DNA from: Tritrichomonas musculus
Lineage: Eukaryota; Parabasalia; Tritrichomonadida; Tritrichomonadidae
Assembly (NCBI GenBank): GCA_039105265.1
Contig: JAPFFF010000001.1
Span: 10,478,001-10,542,000 of the forward strand
DNA length: 64,000 bases
Reading direction: 5' to 3'
The translations under genes and the position numbers were made by a program. The notes under the pieces are model-generated. The model saw only the letters and a program-made list of their open reading frames with translations. It was not told the origin of the DNA and made no database searches. Of the stretch, positions 32,737 to 43,667 are shown in pieces (position 1 is the stretch's first letter; every line of letters begins with the position of its first letter).

Positions 32737-32744
32737 ACACACAC

Positions 32745-33239
32745 ACACAAAAAAAAAAGAACTTTTTGAGTAAACATTTAATATTTAGAAAAAGTTCAGG
32801 CTGTTTATTTTCATCTGAAAAAGTTCAGAAACTTTTTTTAATACGATTTCTTAACTCCAATTTTTGTTTTTTTGACATTTGGAATTAATCTATTTAATCT
32901 AAATCAATAATTATTATAATGAGCTGAATTTTGATTTAAAATTTAAATAATAATAAATTAAAATTTTACATTACATATCTACTTTCTTTGATTATTTTAA
33001 TCAATTTTTATATGTTCAGTTCATTTCCTTTTTACTTCTTTTTTAGTTTATGATATTTGCTTTTTTCTTAATTTAGCATATCGATATTTTAATATATGCC
33101 AAATATCTTCTTTTCATAAGTTTTGAAAATATATTAATTCATATAAAAAAACATTCTTTTATGTTGATGAAAATATTCATTTATTAATGAATTTAAACAA
33201 ATAAAAATTAATTATAACATTAACTTGCTCGAAATTAAT
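32745..33239. other. AT-rich spacer 3' of the AKT-like gene
   Basis: No gene seen. AAGTTC/GAACTTTTTGAG words occur near 32760-32830. Confidence 0.45.
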
Positions 33240-34604
33240 TTAGAGTGCAGAAGGATCAGTACAAGTAAATCCAACAAATGATGATTGAGTATTTGCATTA
33301 AGTGCACCAGCATTTGCATATGATGGACCTGCTCTTTCAGCAGTAAATTGGGCATCAAAGTTTGAAGTATCTGTTTCACTTTTAATAATAGGTTTCCATT
33401 GTGGTTCTATACGTTTTGCAAGAATTGCATCCCAGTCATATTCCTTGAAGAATGGATGTTCTTTTAATTCTTCACAATCTCTTTCTGATGAACCAAGTCT
33501 CCTTTGAGGATCTCTCTCAAGGAGCTTTCGAATAAAGTCAGCTCCTTCTTCAGATATGTATGATGGAATTTCAAGATTATCTTTCAAAATCTTTTGATAC
33601 ATTCTGCTTGTATTTGAATCATAAAATGGTGGTAGGCCAGTAAGCATTTCATACAAAAGAATGCCAAAGCTCCACCAATCAACGCTTTTGGTATATGATT
33701 TTTGTTGAAGCATTTCAGGAGCAATGTATTCTGGAGTTCCACAAAATGTTGTTGTTGAATCGTCTGCTCCCATATTGGTTTTGACAAGACCAAAATCAGT
33801 GAGCCTTACATGTCCATTTTCATCAAGTAAAATATTTTCAGGCTTCAAGTCTCTGAAAATAAGTTTTAATGAGTGTAAATGGCCAAGAGCAAGCATAATT
33901 TCAGCAGCATAGAGCTTAGCACGAGATTCTTCGAATTTATTTTCTTGTTTTAATCGTTCAAATAATTCACCACCTGGAACATAATCTAGTATTAAGAAAA
34001 TACTATCAGCTGTTTGGAAACTGTAATGTGCTGAAACAAGGAAAGGATGTCTAGTTTTTATATAAATATCTCTTTCAACAATTGATTGTTCAACATGCTC
34101 GTGTTCTTGAAGAACCTCTTTTTTCATTGATTTCATTGTATATATTTGTCCATCTCTCTTGAATTTAACCAATTGAACTTTTCCAAATGTTCCTCGACCT
34201 AAAACTCTTATATATTCGAAATCATCAACAGAAATTGGTGTTTGCTGATTAGAATCTGATGTTTGAGGTTTAACTGATGCAGGTTGTGCAGGAGCTGAAA
34301 GAGCATTAGAAGAGCTATTCGAGTTTTTGGCATTTCGAAATGCTTCAATCCAAGATTGACGATCTGCTTCTGCATTTGCTTGAATTAAGAAAGTTCTTTT
34401 AGGTGTAACGATTTTAATAGCTGGTTGACGTTTGCATTCATTATCAGCGGCAATTTGTGTTGCTTCAGTCAAATCTATTAATCCTTTCTGAGAATCGCCC
34501 GGTTTGGAGTAATAGCGGGCTATTGGCCCACTTAATACAAAATATCTTTTCTTCCAAGACTTAATTCGGCCTCCCTGTTTATTAAGCCATCCTGACTTTT
34601 CCAT
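33240..34604 (-). CDS. PH-domain AGC-family kinase, AKT/PKB-like
   Basis: 454 residues from ATG 34604, close to animal AKT (480). A PH domain fills 1-95 (SGWLNKQGGRIKSWKKRYFV ... SWIEAFRNA), followed by a Ser/Ala/Pro linker. The kinase domain (about 129-386) has GRGTFGKV, Lys158 in YTMKSM, FRDLKPEN, DFG (270-272) and the activation segment TTTFCGTPEYIAPE, the Thr of which is the PDK1-type site. An AGC C-tail ends with a hydrophobic motif SSFVGFTC (F-x-x-F-T), the TORC2-type site of AKT. The PH domain suggests recruitment by phosphoinositides, with KKRYF basic residues at the right place. All catalytic residues are present. Only orthology to AKT rather than another PH-AGC kinase is open. Confidence 0.94.
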   Translation of the reverse strand: MEKSGWLNKQGGRIKSWKKRYFVLSGPIARYYSKPGDSQKGLIDLTEATQIAADNECKRQPAIKIVTPKRTFLIQANAEADRQSWIEAFRNAKNSNSSSNALSAPAQPASVKPQTSDSNQQTPISVDDFEYIRVLGRGTFGKVQLVKFKRDGQIYTMKSMKKEVLQEHEHVEQSIVERDIYIKTRHPFLVSAHYSFQTADSIFLILDYVPGGELFERLKQENKFEESRAKLYAAEIMLALGHLHSLKLIFRDLKPENILLDENGHVRLTDFGLVKTNMGADDSTTTFCGTPEYIAPEMLQQKSYTKSVDWWSFGILLYEMLTGLPPFYDSNTSRMYQKILKDNLEIPSYISEEGADFIRKLLERDPQRRLGSSERDCEELKEHPFFKEYDWDAILAKRIEPQWKPIIKSETDTSNFDAQFTAERAGPSYANAGALNANTQSSFVGFTCTDPSAL

Positions 34605-35170
34605 TTTTATCTTTTGATTGTAAGTTTTTTTTTTTACTGATTCGAAAATATAAAATATTCAATAAAACGGTTTTATTTAAATTAGGTTTAAAATTTTATT
34701 AGCTTTTTAAATTTTTATTTGCTCTGAGAAAACTTTTTTAAAAAAAAAATTATTGTCCAAAGCAATAATACAATTTTCAATTAATTTTCTCTCGAATTCA
34801 TTGTGTAATTGTTTCAACAAATATTATTATAAAATATTTTCAAATAACGTATTTATATTAGAATAAAGTTTTTCTCATTCATTTATATGTAATATTTGTT
34901 ATAAATTGCTTATATAACGATATTTTATAATTTTAATTTTTGAATGTGAACAAATTGTCATTGAAAAATTTAAAACTTTTCATTATTGTAACCAATTATT
35001 TTCATAAATTTTTAAGATAAAATTTAACAATAAGAACCATATAATTTATAGATTTCGTTTTTTTTTTTTTTTTTTTTTGATAGCTCACTAGCTAAAGTAA
35101 CTTCAATTAAATGGTATTTCTGAATACTAATATTATAATATCTAACATAAATTGATAATTGTATTTAAAA
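34605..35170. other. AT-rich spacer upstream of the AKT-like gene
   Basis: There is a poly(T) run at about 35060-35078. No gene or repeat pair was seen. Confidence 0.45.
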
Positions 35171-36501
35171 TGATTTAAGGGCGTACGTCCTAAAAATGTT
35201 GTAAACTTGTTAATATTGAATAAACTCATAGAATACATCTTTCAATACTTCCAAATTATGAAAAAGTTTAGGTCAAAAAAGATGATATTTGTCCTAAACG
35301 ATCAGAAAACTATTATTTTTTTAGACAGATAAAATTTTATAAAAAATAATTTTGAATTAAAAAAAAGGGGTCGACTCTCTCAAATTTTTTTTGATTGAAA
35401 AATAATAATATCTTAAAATTTAAATATTCTTTCTATTTAATAAATTCTTAAATCAATATCTGATAAAATCTATATTAATTTAATATATCTTATAAAACAA
35501 AATATTTGCTATTTATTCTATTAATCATTAAAATAAGTGTTTTTATTATGATATTTGAGGCTTTTTCTTAAATGATTTATTATTTACATTATTTATATAT
35601 AAATTGAAATATAATAATAATTTATAACAAATTATATTATTGATATTCAAGAAATTATTGTTTTTTATAAATAAAAATTTTGAATTAATAATTGAATAAA
35701 ATGCTAGTTTTTGAAAAAATTATTTTGATAATATCTGAATTTTGAAAATATATTATATTTATTAACAAATACTTATTATTTGGATAATATATTATTTATA
35801 TCATCATATTAATGATAATATATTTATTATATATAATATAAATTATATATATATTATTATAAAATATTAATTTACATTTTTACTCAGTTTATATGTATAT
35901 CACAATTGAGAATTAATTATAATAACGTATTAATTCAATTTTATTTTTCATAAATAAATTTATCTTACATGATATTTAATTAATTACTTTTTAATTAATT
36001 TAAAAGATGTAAAATAAATTATAAAAAAAGAATATATGACATAAATGCTACAAAATATTTATATATTTGGATATTTACAAATTCCCAAAATCTCTTTGAA
36101 TGGTGGAAATTAGATAAGAACTCAAAAATATTTTCCCCTTTCAAAAGTTAAACTTTTTCTGTTTTTATTTTTTTTAGTGAAATATCTCTATTTTGGCTAA
36201 TAGAATCGGCTTCATATTTAAAATTGCATCATGTTATTGATAATGCCAATATTATTTATTAATAATTTTTTATAATTTTAGAATTTGATAACCGCCAAAG
36301 GTCGAACCCTTTTAATTAAAATATAAAAATAATGCATAAAAATATTTTTCTTTAATATATCATCAATCTATAAATAATAGACATTTTATTTCCTCCAAAA
36401 TATAATTTATTCTTCAACTTTTTTCACTCCAAAAAAAGATTAAAATATTTGAGAAATCTCATTGAATTCTCATCATTCAATTGGACGTACGCCCTTAAAT
36501 C
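35171..36501. mobile_element. MITE of about 0.36 kb split by a 951-bp insertion
   Basis: TGATTTAAGGGCGTACGTCC at 35171-35190 faces its exact reverse complement at 36483-36502. If the ends are GGGCGTACGTCC, a TTAA lies on each side (35175-35178, 36495-36498), as in piggyBac-type insertion; TA is also possible. Removing the 951-bp insertion and its duplication leaves roughly 0.36 kb, non-coding. Confidence 0.6.
35363..36313. mobile_element. 951-bp MITE, copy 1, TSD AATTAAAA
   Basis: It begins AAAAGGGGTCGACTCTCTC and ends with the reverse of AAAAGGGTTCGACCTTTGGC. An exact 8-bp duplication AATTAAAA lies at 35355-35362 and 36314-36321. It matches 45219-46169 along its whole length with scattered substitutions, and both copies are 951 bp. 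Non-coding. Confidence 0.92.
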
Positions 36502-37661
36502 AAAGGAGCACGACTTTGGCGGTTATTGAAAATCGTCGTTTCGACTTCATATTGAAATATTATATAATATATAGGTTTTTGAGCAAGTTTTATATAGACC
36601 AAAAAAAAATCTATCGTAGGGGAAAAACATTATTCATGTTTTAAAAATCCAAGTTATCAAAAAGTTTAACTTTTCAGAACTAACGTACGAATTTTAATTC
36701 TAAACGTTTTTACATGTTTGATAGTAGTGGTGTAAATACACAGAAATAAATCGATTTATCGACAAATGAAAGAAAAATATAAAAATATAAAAATAATTCA
36801 AAAAGTTGACAAATTGAACGATAATTTATTTTCACTACTCAATTTTTTTTATTTTATTCATTTTTTATTCTGAATTTACTTATGTATTTAGTTATTTTGG
36901 AAATGAAATTTCATTATATTAAAGATAATAGTCTATTTTATTATTAAAATTTAATAATAAAATATCATAGAACCTCCAAACATCATTAAAATACATAAAT
37001 ATCATAATTAATTGATTTTTTCTGCAGATAAATAATTATATTTGCTTGGTATGATTATATATAACAATTATTTGTTATTATTTTCCCGAAAACTTTGATT
37101 TTTAATAAACAAAAATATTCGTGAAATTATTATCTTTTCAACTCCAAAATGAAAATACTATATTTAATATGCTTTAATAAATAAATATATATTAAAAAAA
37201 TTATATTTTGTAATAAAAATTCTGTATCAACAAAACATTAATTATAATATAATAGAATTATTAACACCAATCGTGGTACAAAATAAAATATCAATGTAAA
37301 TAAACACTCAACAGAAAAGAATATTCCCCAGGATTTCAAAAATAAAAAATGTGATTTGGAAATTTATAAGTCTACTATAAATTTTATTTAAAAGATATAA
37401 TATCATTTTATCATTTAGCACTAAAATAAAATATCAAAACTATTAATTTACAAGTCCTTTGGATGATCAAAAAAAAAACATCATTAGGACTTTATTTCAT
37501 CGCACTTGAAATAATTATGTAATGTATCATTATGAATTATATTATCTAATATAAATAATCAATATATTAAAAAAATATTGTTTTTTCTTGTTTTTATAAT
37601 AAGATATAAATGTTTTTTTAAGGCTTCTTAACGTACGAAAAACGGTTACCCGTGCTCCTTT
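36502..37661. mobile_element. 1160-bp non-autonomous element, TSD CTTAAATC
   Basis: The ends are AAAGGAGCACGACTTTGGCG (left) and, reversed, AAAGGAGCACGGGTAACCG (right), flanked by the exact duplication CTTAAATC (36494-36501 and 37662-37669). It landed in the terminal repeat of the neighbouring MITE. Its left end shares CGAC-TTTGGCGGTTAT with the right end of the 951-bp family. TAACGTACGAA occurs near both ends (36683, 37629). No transposase is present. Confidence 0.88.
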
Positions 37662-37897
37662 CTTAAATCATAATTCTTTAAAATTGCTTTTTTTTTAATT
37701 ATGTAAAGCATATGACATATTTACAAAACAAAATAAAAGTTTAATGTTTAAAAAGTCTATAATGATAATATATTTAAATAAAACATATAAAGTAGGATTT
37801 TGGAATAAATGTAACCAAATTTGAAAGAATTATCCGCATTAAAGTATTATTTTTTTTATCTTTCAAGGAACAAATTTGAATCTAAAAAAAAAAAAAT

Positions 37898-39175
37898 TTA
37901 TAATAGAGTTTTTGGAGCATATGGGATAATTTTCTTGTATTTGTAGCTTTTGATTGATTTTGGAATTTTAGGAACTCTCAAAACAACCTGTGAGCGCTTA
38001 AATAATAGATTGGATTTGATTTCACGATGCGATTCTTTCATTTCACGGTTCTTGAAGTTTATCCATAATTTTTTCTTTTCATCATTAACCCAAATACGAA
38101 TAACGTCTTCATCAGTCAAAGAACTCGTTAATTCTTGTTTAATTTGTTGAACTTCAAATGACCCCGCTATAATTCTGAAGTAGTCTAAATTAAATGCAAC
38201 TAATTCGACATCTGTCGTTGCCTTAAAGTTGAATGGCTGATCACATAAATCATTAATAGATGGATCTTGAAGTAAACTACCTGGTTCAATATCATCTGTA
38301 TGAACAGGACGAAATCCATCAGGGAAATGTAATTCTAGTCTTTCAAATGGAGCATCGATTTTTCGAAAACTTAAATTTGTAAAATCAACTACTCTATAAC
38401 GGGCAAGTGTCCCTTTTTTAACAATATATAAGTAATTCCCAAAAGATGAATTAGATTTCAACGATTTTCCCATTGGTAGATCAATTATATCTGCTAAGGA
38501 AGAAATTAAAATAAGCTGTTCTTCTTTTAATCGAGGAAAGCACTTTTTGGCAAGTTCTTTATGCTCATTGAATATATTTCTAGCAAGTATAAGTGATGAC
38601 GTTTTTTGAAATATATCTGGTGGAAATTTAATTATGTCAGACGTCTCTGAAGATCCAACAATTGTTGCTGATCGTCTTCGTTCAAGTAAATATGATTGCT
38701 GTCCAAAGATATATCCAGCCGTGATTTCAGTAGCCTTTTTTAGCTTATCAACAGAAACATCAATATCCATTAGGTCCATTAAGTATGCATATTCTATAGA
38801 TTCATGCTCTTCGGCTTCAAAGAGACAATCTTCAGCAACAAGAAAAAGTCTGATTATTACATCAGCCGATCCCTGAAGTACCATGTACCAACCGTCAGGA
38901 TCGTCTCCTTCAAAAAATAAAACTTCTCCTTTTTTAAGTCTAATTAGTTGAGCACTTTTTGATGCTTCTTCAACTCTTTCTGGATATTCAAGAAGAGTGA
39001 GCAATTTTTTATTTAGGAGCAAGTATCGAAAAATTGTTTGAATTTGATCTTGAGTTCGCTTTGATGGATTAATTTGTAAAGCTTGTATAACATCATCATA
39101 TGGAGGAGGTTTTATAGGAGGAGGACGGCATGCCTTACTAAGAACTAAATTAACCTTAGCCCTTGGTACTTTCAT
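37898..39175 (-). CDS. Protein with two cyclic-nucleotide-binding-type (CNB) domains
   Basis: 425 residues from ATG 39175. The first CNB domain (about 55-195) reads RLKKGEVLFFEGDDPDGWYM, VLQGSADVIIRL, then a long insertion and the phosphate-binding cassette FGQQSYLLERRRSATIV. The Glu usually found after FG is Gln here, which would weaken cAMP/cGMP binding. The second (about 205-350) reads YLYIVKKGTLARYRV and ends DVELVAFNLDYFRII, with no complete cassette (EPGSLLQDPS). A basic C-terminal tail follows. No kinase or channel part is attached, so it resembles stand-alone CNB proteins of cilia and of PKA-regulatory type. Whether it binds a nucleotide is open. Confidence 0.82.
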   Translation of the reverse strand: MKVPRAKVNLVLSKACRPPPIKPPPYDDVIQALQINPSKRTQDQIQTIFRYLLLNKKLLTLLEYPERVEEASKSAQLIRLKKGEVLFFEGDDPDGWYMVLQGSADVIIRLFLVAEDCLFEAEEHESIEYAYLMDLMDIDVSVDKLKKATEITAGYIFGQQSYLLERRRSATIVGSSETSDIIKFPPDIFQKTSSLILARNIFNEHKELAKKCFPRLKEEQLILISSLADIIDLPMGKSLKSNSSFGNYLYIVKKGTLARYRVVDFTNLSFRKIDAPFERLELHFPDGFRPVHTDDIEPGSLLQDPSINDLCDQPFNFKATTDVELVAFNLDYFRIIAGSFEVQQIKQELTSSLTDEDVIRIWVNDEKKKLWINFKNREMKESHREIKSNLLFKRSQVVLRVPKIPKSIKSYKYKKIIPYAPKTLL

Positions 39176-40121
39176 GCTTCATATAAAAAAACGAATTTAT
39201 ATATTTGAATACAAATTAGTACACTTTTCAAACATGTTTATCTTGTTAAAAAACAAAAATAGTATTATTCCATCATGTTAACAATCAAAATAATATGATG
39301 ATTATTATAAAAAAAACATCAGCAAATAATTAAATAATTGATATTAAAGAAATTTTGCATATTTTAAAACCTAAATATAAAAACTTCAATCTATGTACTC
39401 AAATAATTGTATAAAAATATTCAAAAAAATGCACTTATAAAAAAAGTTAAGCAAAAAGATCTTAAAAGAACATCTTTATGTAATAAGTAAGTTTAGTATT
39501 CTGCAAGCCGGTATTATATTCTTGCCAAATGTACATTTCTTCCCATGCGCATCAATAGGATCGATAATTCATATTTTTCTCTTGCTATTATCTTCTTAAG
39601 TTTTATCAAAATCTTAAATAAAATATCAATTCAATTATTTATGAATGTTTTTGAATTGATTATTTTTGTCCTTTTCAATTTTGAAAGAAGCGATAATTAT
39701 TTTACCAAAATTTTGGGAATAATTCAAAAATATTAGTGAATATTGAACTTTATCTCAATAAATATTTATTTTTGTCCATATAAAATGTATATATCTTTAT
39801 ATAAATTAAAATTTAATTTCATTTATGAATTTAAATCACAACTAAATAAAAATATCTAAAATAATATTCTTTATTTAAAAAATGATGAATTAGGGAAATT
39901 ATTTGGTAAATAAAATAAAAATATTCTTCATATCATCAAAAGTAAAAGATATTGTGATAATGCCAAGCATACTTAATTTTCAAAAAAATATCTAATTAAT
40001 GATTAGATAAAATGTGAAAGATTTATTTTTATCCTCAATTCTTATAAAATATAGTATCTTTGTGACAACAATTTTGATTTTCTAAAAATTGAAGTGGTGG
40101 TCGCTTTGATATTAAAATAAA
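39176..40121. other. AT-rich spacer
   Basis: Nothing beyond AT-rich runs. A 63-codon plus-strand frame here has no gene-like features. Confidence 0.5.
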
Positions 40122-43100
40122 TTAAATATGACTCATTTTTTTTAATTCCTTTGATACTTCATTAATGATCTTTTTTCTGAATTCAGATGAGAGAGGAAAG
40201 TTCAAAATTTCATTGTAAACTGTTTGCCCTTGTTCAATGCAAAGCACTGATTTTACAAATGTTCTCAGTTTAGTAATAATTGATTTTGGAGGTTTATGAA
40301 TGAGTATGAAAAGAAGAGCAAGACAGCAAATTAGTGCCAAGTTGTGTAAATCACTGAAAATTGGGTGGTTGACTGAGAGCAAAAAAAGGAGGCTTTCAGC
40401 TGATTGATATGTGAAATCATTGATAACTAAGCAATTCACAGGTAAGCAATTAAGTAGTAAAGTAATGAGTCTTGTGATAAACTCACTTTTTTGTAAATCT
40501 TCTAAAATGATGTTAATTTTGTTATTGATTATATTTTCAATTAGAATCAAAATTTGTGGAATAACAAAGCTATTAATTACCTCTTTTTTGATTTGAATGA
40601 CTTGCTCGATTTTTTCTATAATATAAGATAAGAATTCAAAGGATATTCGACCTGAATTTGCAATTTTTAAAATTGATTCAGATGCGCTTTTTATCGCATA
40701 TGACGATATATTTGACCCATGTCTATTAAGAATGATTTCTGAGAATAAAGTAGCAATTTTAATAACTTCTTCGTTTGTGCAAAAAGATGAATAAACTGAA
40801 AATGAAGAGTAAGCGCCAATAAATGTTGAAGTTATAAAATAATTTGCATTAATTGTTTCGATAGGAAACACTTGAAATAAAATTGGCATGATTTTTTCTC
40901 TAACTTGTTGGTACGAAAAATACTTAAAAATAGGTTCAAACATATGGCCTATCTCAACTTCTACTTGGTCGTAATCTTTGATGATATCATCTGAACGTAA
41001 ATCATCTGAAGATGACAAACTAATCTGATGTAATTGTTCCCATTTAGAATATAATTTAAAAATCAAATTGATTGGATTAGGACTTTTATCATCATGACCT
41101 GATACAATCAACAACGAATTGTTTGAGTTGAAATTTGTTCCAATAAAATCGAAAAGTTTGTTATATATTTGAATAAAATTAATTGTGCTTTCAATATCTT
41201 GATCCTCAATCAAATCAAATGCTAATATCACTTTCAAAAAGATGTTTAATAAAAATGCTTCCATTTCTGAGAGCTTCATCTTTTCATTATTTAAAATTAA
41301 TGATAAAATTTTTGTGCATTTAAATACAAGAGTGAATGAGAAACACTCATTTATCCACTTCCCGATGATATCAAGAAGCTGTTGCATATATGGATCAACT
41401 ATCTCAGGAAATTTGCAAATAATTGAATGAATTGTATGTAAAGCTTCGTATATGTTACTAATTGAATTCTTCGAATAACAAATCCAAATACGTTCTTCGG
41501 GGCAACGAATTATTCTGTAGTTTGTTTGTAACTCAGATTTGTTTTCGTCGAAAGAAAATTTTTCTGATTTAACATCTGATAATGCCAATAAAAAAATTGG
41601 TTGTAAAATTTGATTGGACAAAGTTAGTATTTGATCTCTTGGACAAGTTTGAATCAAAATTCTGAGAGCTCTGTTTATGATATCAATTTGCTTATAACTT
41701 AATGCATCCACCATTGCATTAGCTGATGTTTCGCTATTTTGATTAATATTTGGGTTAAATGATGCTATAAACTTCAAAACTAAAAATGATATTTCAATAA
41801 AGGAATCAGGTGGAACAATATTATCAAAATCTAAAATCGAATCGAGGCAAACAAAAAATAAATCATTTGTAAAATCTTGGCAGCCATCTCTAAGGACGGT
41901 TATGAGCTTATTATAAATTTGAAGCATTAAATCATTAAAAATATCATTTTTGGAGCAAAGACTAGCACAATATGAATAGCAAGTTATAACAATTAACTGC
42001 TGTTTGATTGTAAAAGATTTGAAATTTTGTTCCAATAGAAGAATAATATTACCAATATTATTGTGATAATTATCAAATGTATTCAAGCAAGTCTTAAGTG
42101 TAGATAGGAGAGCTGTTATGTTGGAAGAAATGTTTTCTTTGCTTAATGTTTCAAAAATTAATGAAATTATGCTTTGTGAATCAATATTTAATTCGTCTGG
42201 ATAATTTGAGAAAGCTTTCAAAACTTTTTTTAATGAGACAATACTTCTGTAGCGGCAATTAATGTCTTGACTGGCAAATCCAATTTTGTAAATTGGAAGT
42301 ATATCTGAGATTATTAAATCAGGAATAATAAATTTAATTATTTCATTTATGACGCATCCAAATGCAATGAAGTTTGAAATAAATAAGCCAAAATCATCAA
42401 ATTGTTGCTCTGTAAATGATGTAAGAAAATAAATGTAAGATTCATTTATTCCTCCATAATTGTGAGCAATTGAATTTATTGTGTCTTTTGCAATTGAAAT
42501 AGTATTTGACTCATTTAAGGAGCTTTCACCTTCATCAGAATAAATTTCAGCTTCCGGCAATTTAATGGAAATAATCTTAACAAGCATCTTATAAATCTCA
42601 AGAAATTTTGTTTCAAAAAAATTGACATATTTTATGTTACTAAATATATCTTTTAAAATCAAAATAGATGAATTAACTATTTGAGAGTTTTGTTGTGAGT
42701 CTATTTTTGAGCAAAGTAAGTCAATTAAACTATTAAATGACGATTCAAAAAAATCGATGTTCGTATCACAAAAGTTTGATAATTCAATCATATATCTGTT
42801 GTGTAAAGATTCATCTGATTCTTCAAAACTAACACTGATCAACGTATTTGAAAATTCTTTTAAAATTGATTTAAGTATGTTATTCATTCCATCATATTGG
42901 TATAATGTAAAAATAAGTTTCATTACTGAAAAAAATTGAAGATTTAAATTTGGAGTGTTACACAAAATATTTTGAATGAGATGAATGGAGGCTTCTAATA
43001 CTTGGTCATCAAATAAAATGGAATTATTCATTATGCAATAAGTAAGGCAATCGATAGCAAATGATGAATTGTCATTATTTTGAATTATTTGTAGTAACTC

Positions 43101-43478
43101 GCCAAGGAGTGATGGCCAGTATGATGAGTAAATTTTTGAATATCTGGAAATAACGAATGATATATTATATAATAAAAGAGGTGAAAGTGACGTATTTTGA
43201 AGAAGTAATAATAATGAAGATTGAAAATTCTGATGAAACTGAATATCTTCGATTTTCATGAGCTTATCATGTATGAGCAGTGCTGCAGATCCTAATAATG
43301 TAATTGAAATCAAACTACTTTGATCGTTTGAATTTGAATTAGATATTAAAAGTTGCAATGTTAAGCAAGGATTTTGGTTCAAAAATAAAAAAAAATTTTC
43401 TTCCGCTTGTTTTTGAACGTTTTGATCATTACTAACTAGTCCAATTAATATTTGAGATCTAAAGGCATCAAGATCCAT
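40122..43478 (-). CDS. Importin-beta-family (karyopherin) HEAT-repeat protein
   Basis: 1118 residues from ATG 43478 (MDLDAFRSQIL); an upstream in-frame TTG is ignored. Size and layout match importin-5/Kap123-type karyopherins (about 1100 residues). The N-terminus reads LVSNDQNVQKQAEENFFLFL, the usual importin-beta N-terminal helix (NxxVRxQAExxL), and the rest is helical repeats with Leu/Ile heptad-like spacing and many Ser/Asn loops. Such proteins carry cargo through nuclear pores under Ran control. The Ran-binding surface cannot be verified by eye, and the subfamily is tentative. TCATT/TCATA words lie within 35 bases upstream of the ATG, fitting the trichomonad initiator. Confidence 0.78.
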   Translation of the reverse strand: MDLDAFRSQILIGLVSNDQNVQKQAEENFFLFLNQNPCLTLQLLISNSNSNDQSSLISITLLGSAALLIHDKLMKIEDIQFHQNFQSSLLLLLQNTSLSPLLLYNISFVISRYSKIYSSYWPSLLGELLQIIQNNDNSSFAIDCLTYCIMNNSILFDDQVLEASIHLIQNILCNTPNLNLQFFSVMKLIFTLYQYDGMNNILKSILKEFSNTLISVSFEESDESLHNRYMIELSNFCDTNIDFFESSFNSLIDLLCSKIDSQQNSQIVNSSILILKDIFSNIKYVNFFETKFLEIYKMLVKIISIKLPEAEIYSDEGESSLNESNTISIAKDTINSIAHNYGGINESYIYFLTSFTEQQFDDFGLFISNFIAFGCVINEIIKFIIPDLIISDILPIYKIGFASQDINCRYRSIVSLKKVLKAFSNYPDELNIDSQSIISLIFETLSKENISSNITALLSTLKTCLNTFDNYHNNIGNIILLLEQNFKSFTIKQQLIVITCYSYCASLCSKNDIFNDLMLQIYNKLITVLRDGCQDFTNDLFFVCLDSILDFDNIVPPDSFIEISFLVLKFIASFNPNINQNSETSANAMVDALSYKQIDIINRALRILIQTCPRDQILTLSNQILQPIFLLALSDVKSEKFSFDENKSELQTNYRIIRCPEERIWICYSKNSISNIYEALHTIHSIICKFPEIVDPYMQQLLDIIGKWINECFSFTLVFKCTKILSLILNNEKMKLSEMEAFLLNIFLKVILAFDLIEDQDIESTINFIQIYNKLFDFIGTNFNSNNSLLIVSGHDDKSPNPINLIFKLYSKWEQLHQISLSSSDDLRSDDIIKDYDQVEVEIGHMFEPIFKYFSYQQVREKIMPILFQVFPIETINANYFITSTFIGAYSSFSVYSSFCTNEEVIKIATLFSEIILNRHGSNISSYAIKSASESILKIANSGRISFEFLSYIIEKIEQVIQIKKEVINSFVIPQILILIENIINNKINIILEDLQKSEFITRLITLLLNCLPVNCLVINDFTYQSAESLLFLLSVNHPIFSDLHNLALICCLALLFILIHKPPKSIITKLRTFVKSVLCIEQGQTVYNEILNFPLSSEFRKKIINEVSKELKKMSHI

Positions 43479-43667
43479 TGCCCAATACAATGATAAATGA
43501 ATCTATGAACTTCTTTCATAAAAATGGTTTGAGGCCAAAATTATAACCATATCGATTAAAGTCAATTTGTCATTAAAATTCCTCTTAACTAGAAGTTCTT
43601 GAAGATAAGATAATCTTTCTTTTATCTAATTTATAAAATCAATAATAACAAAAAAGATAAAAACAAA

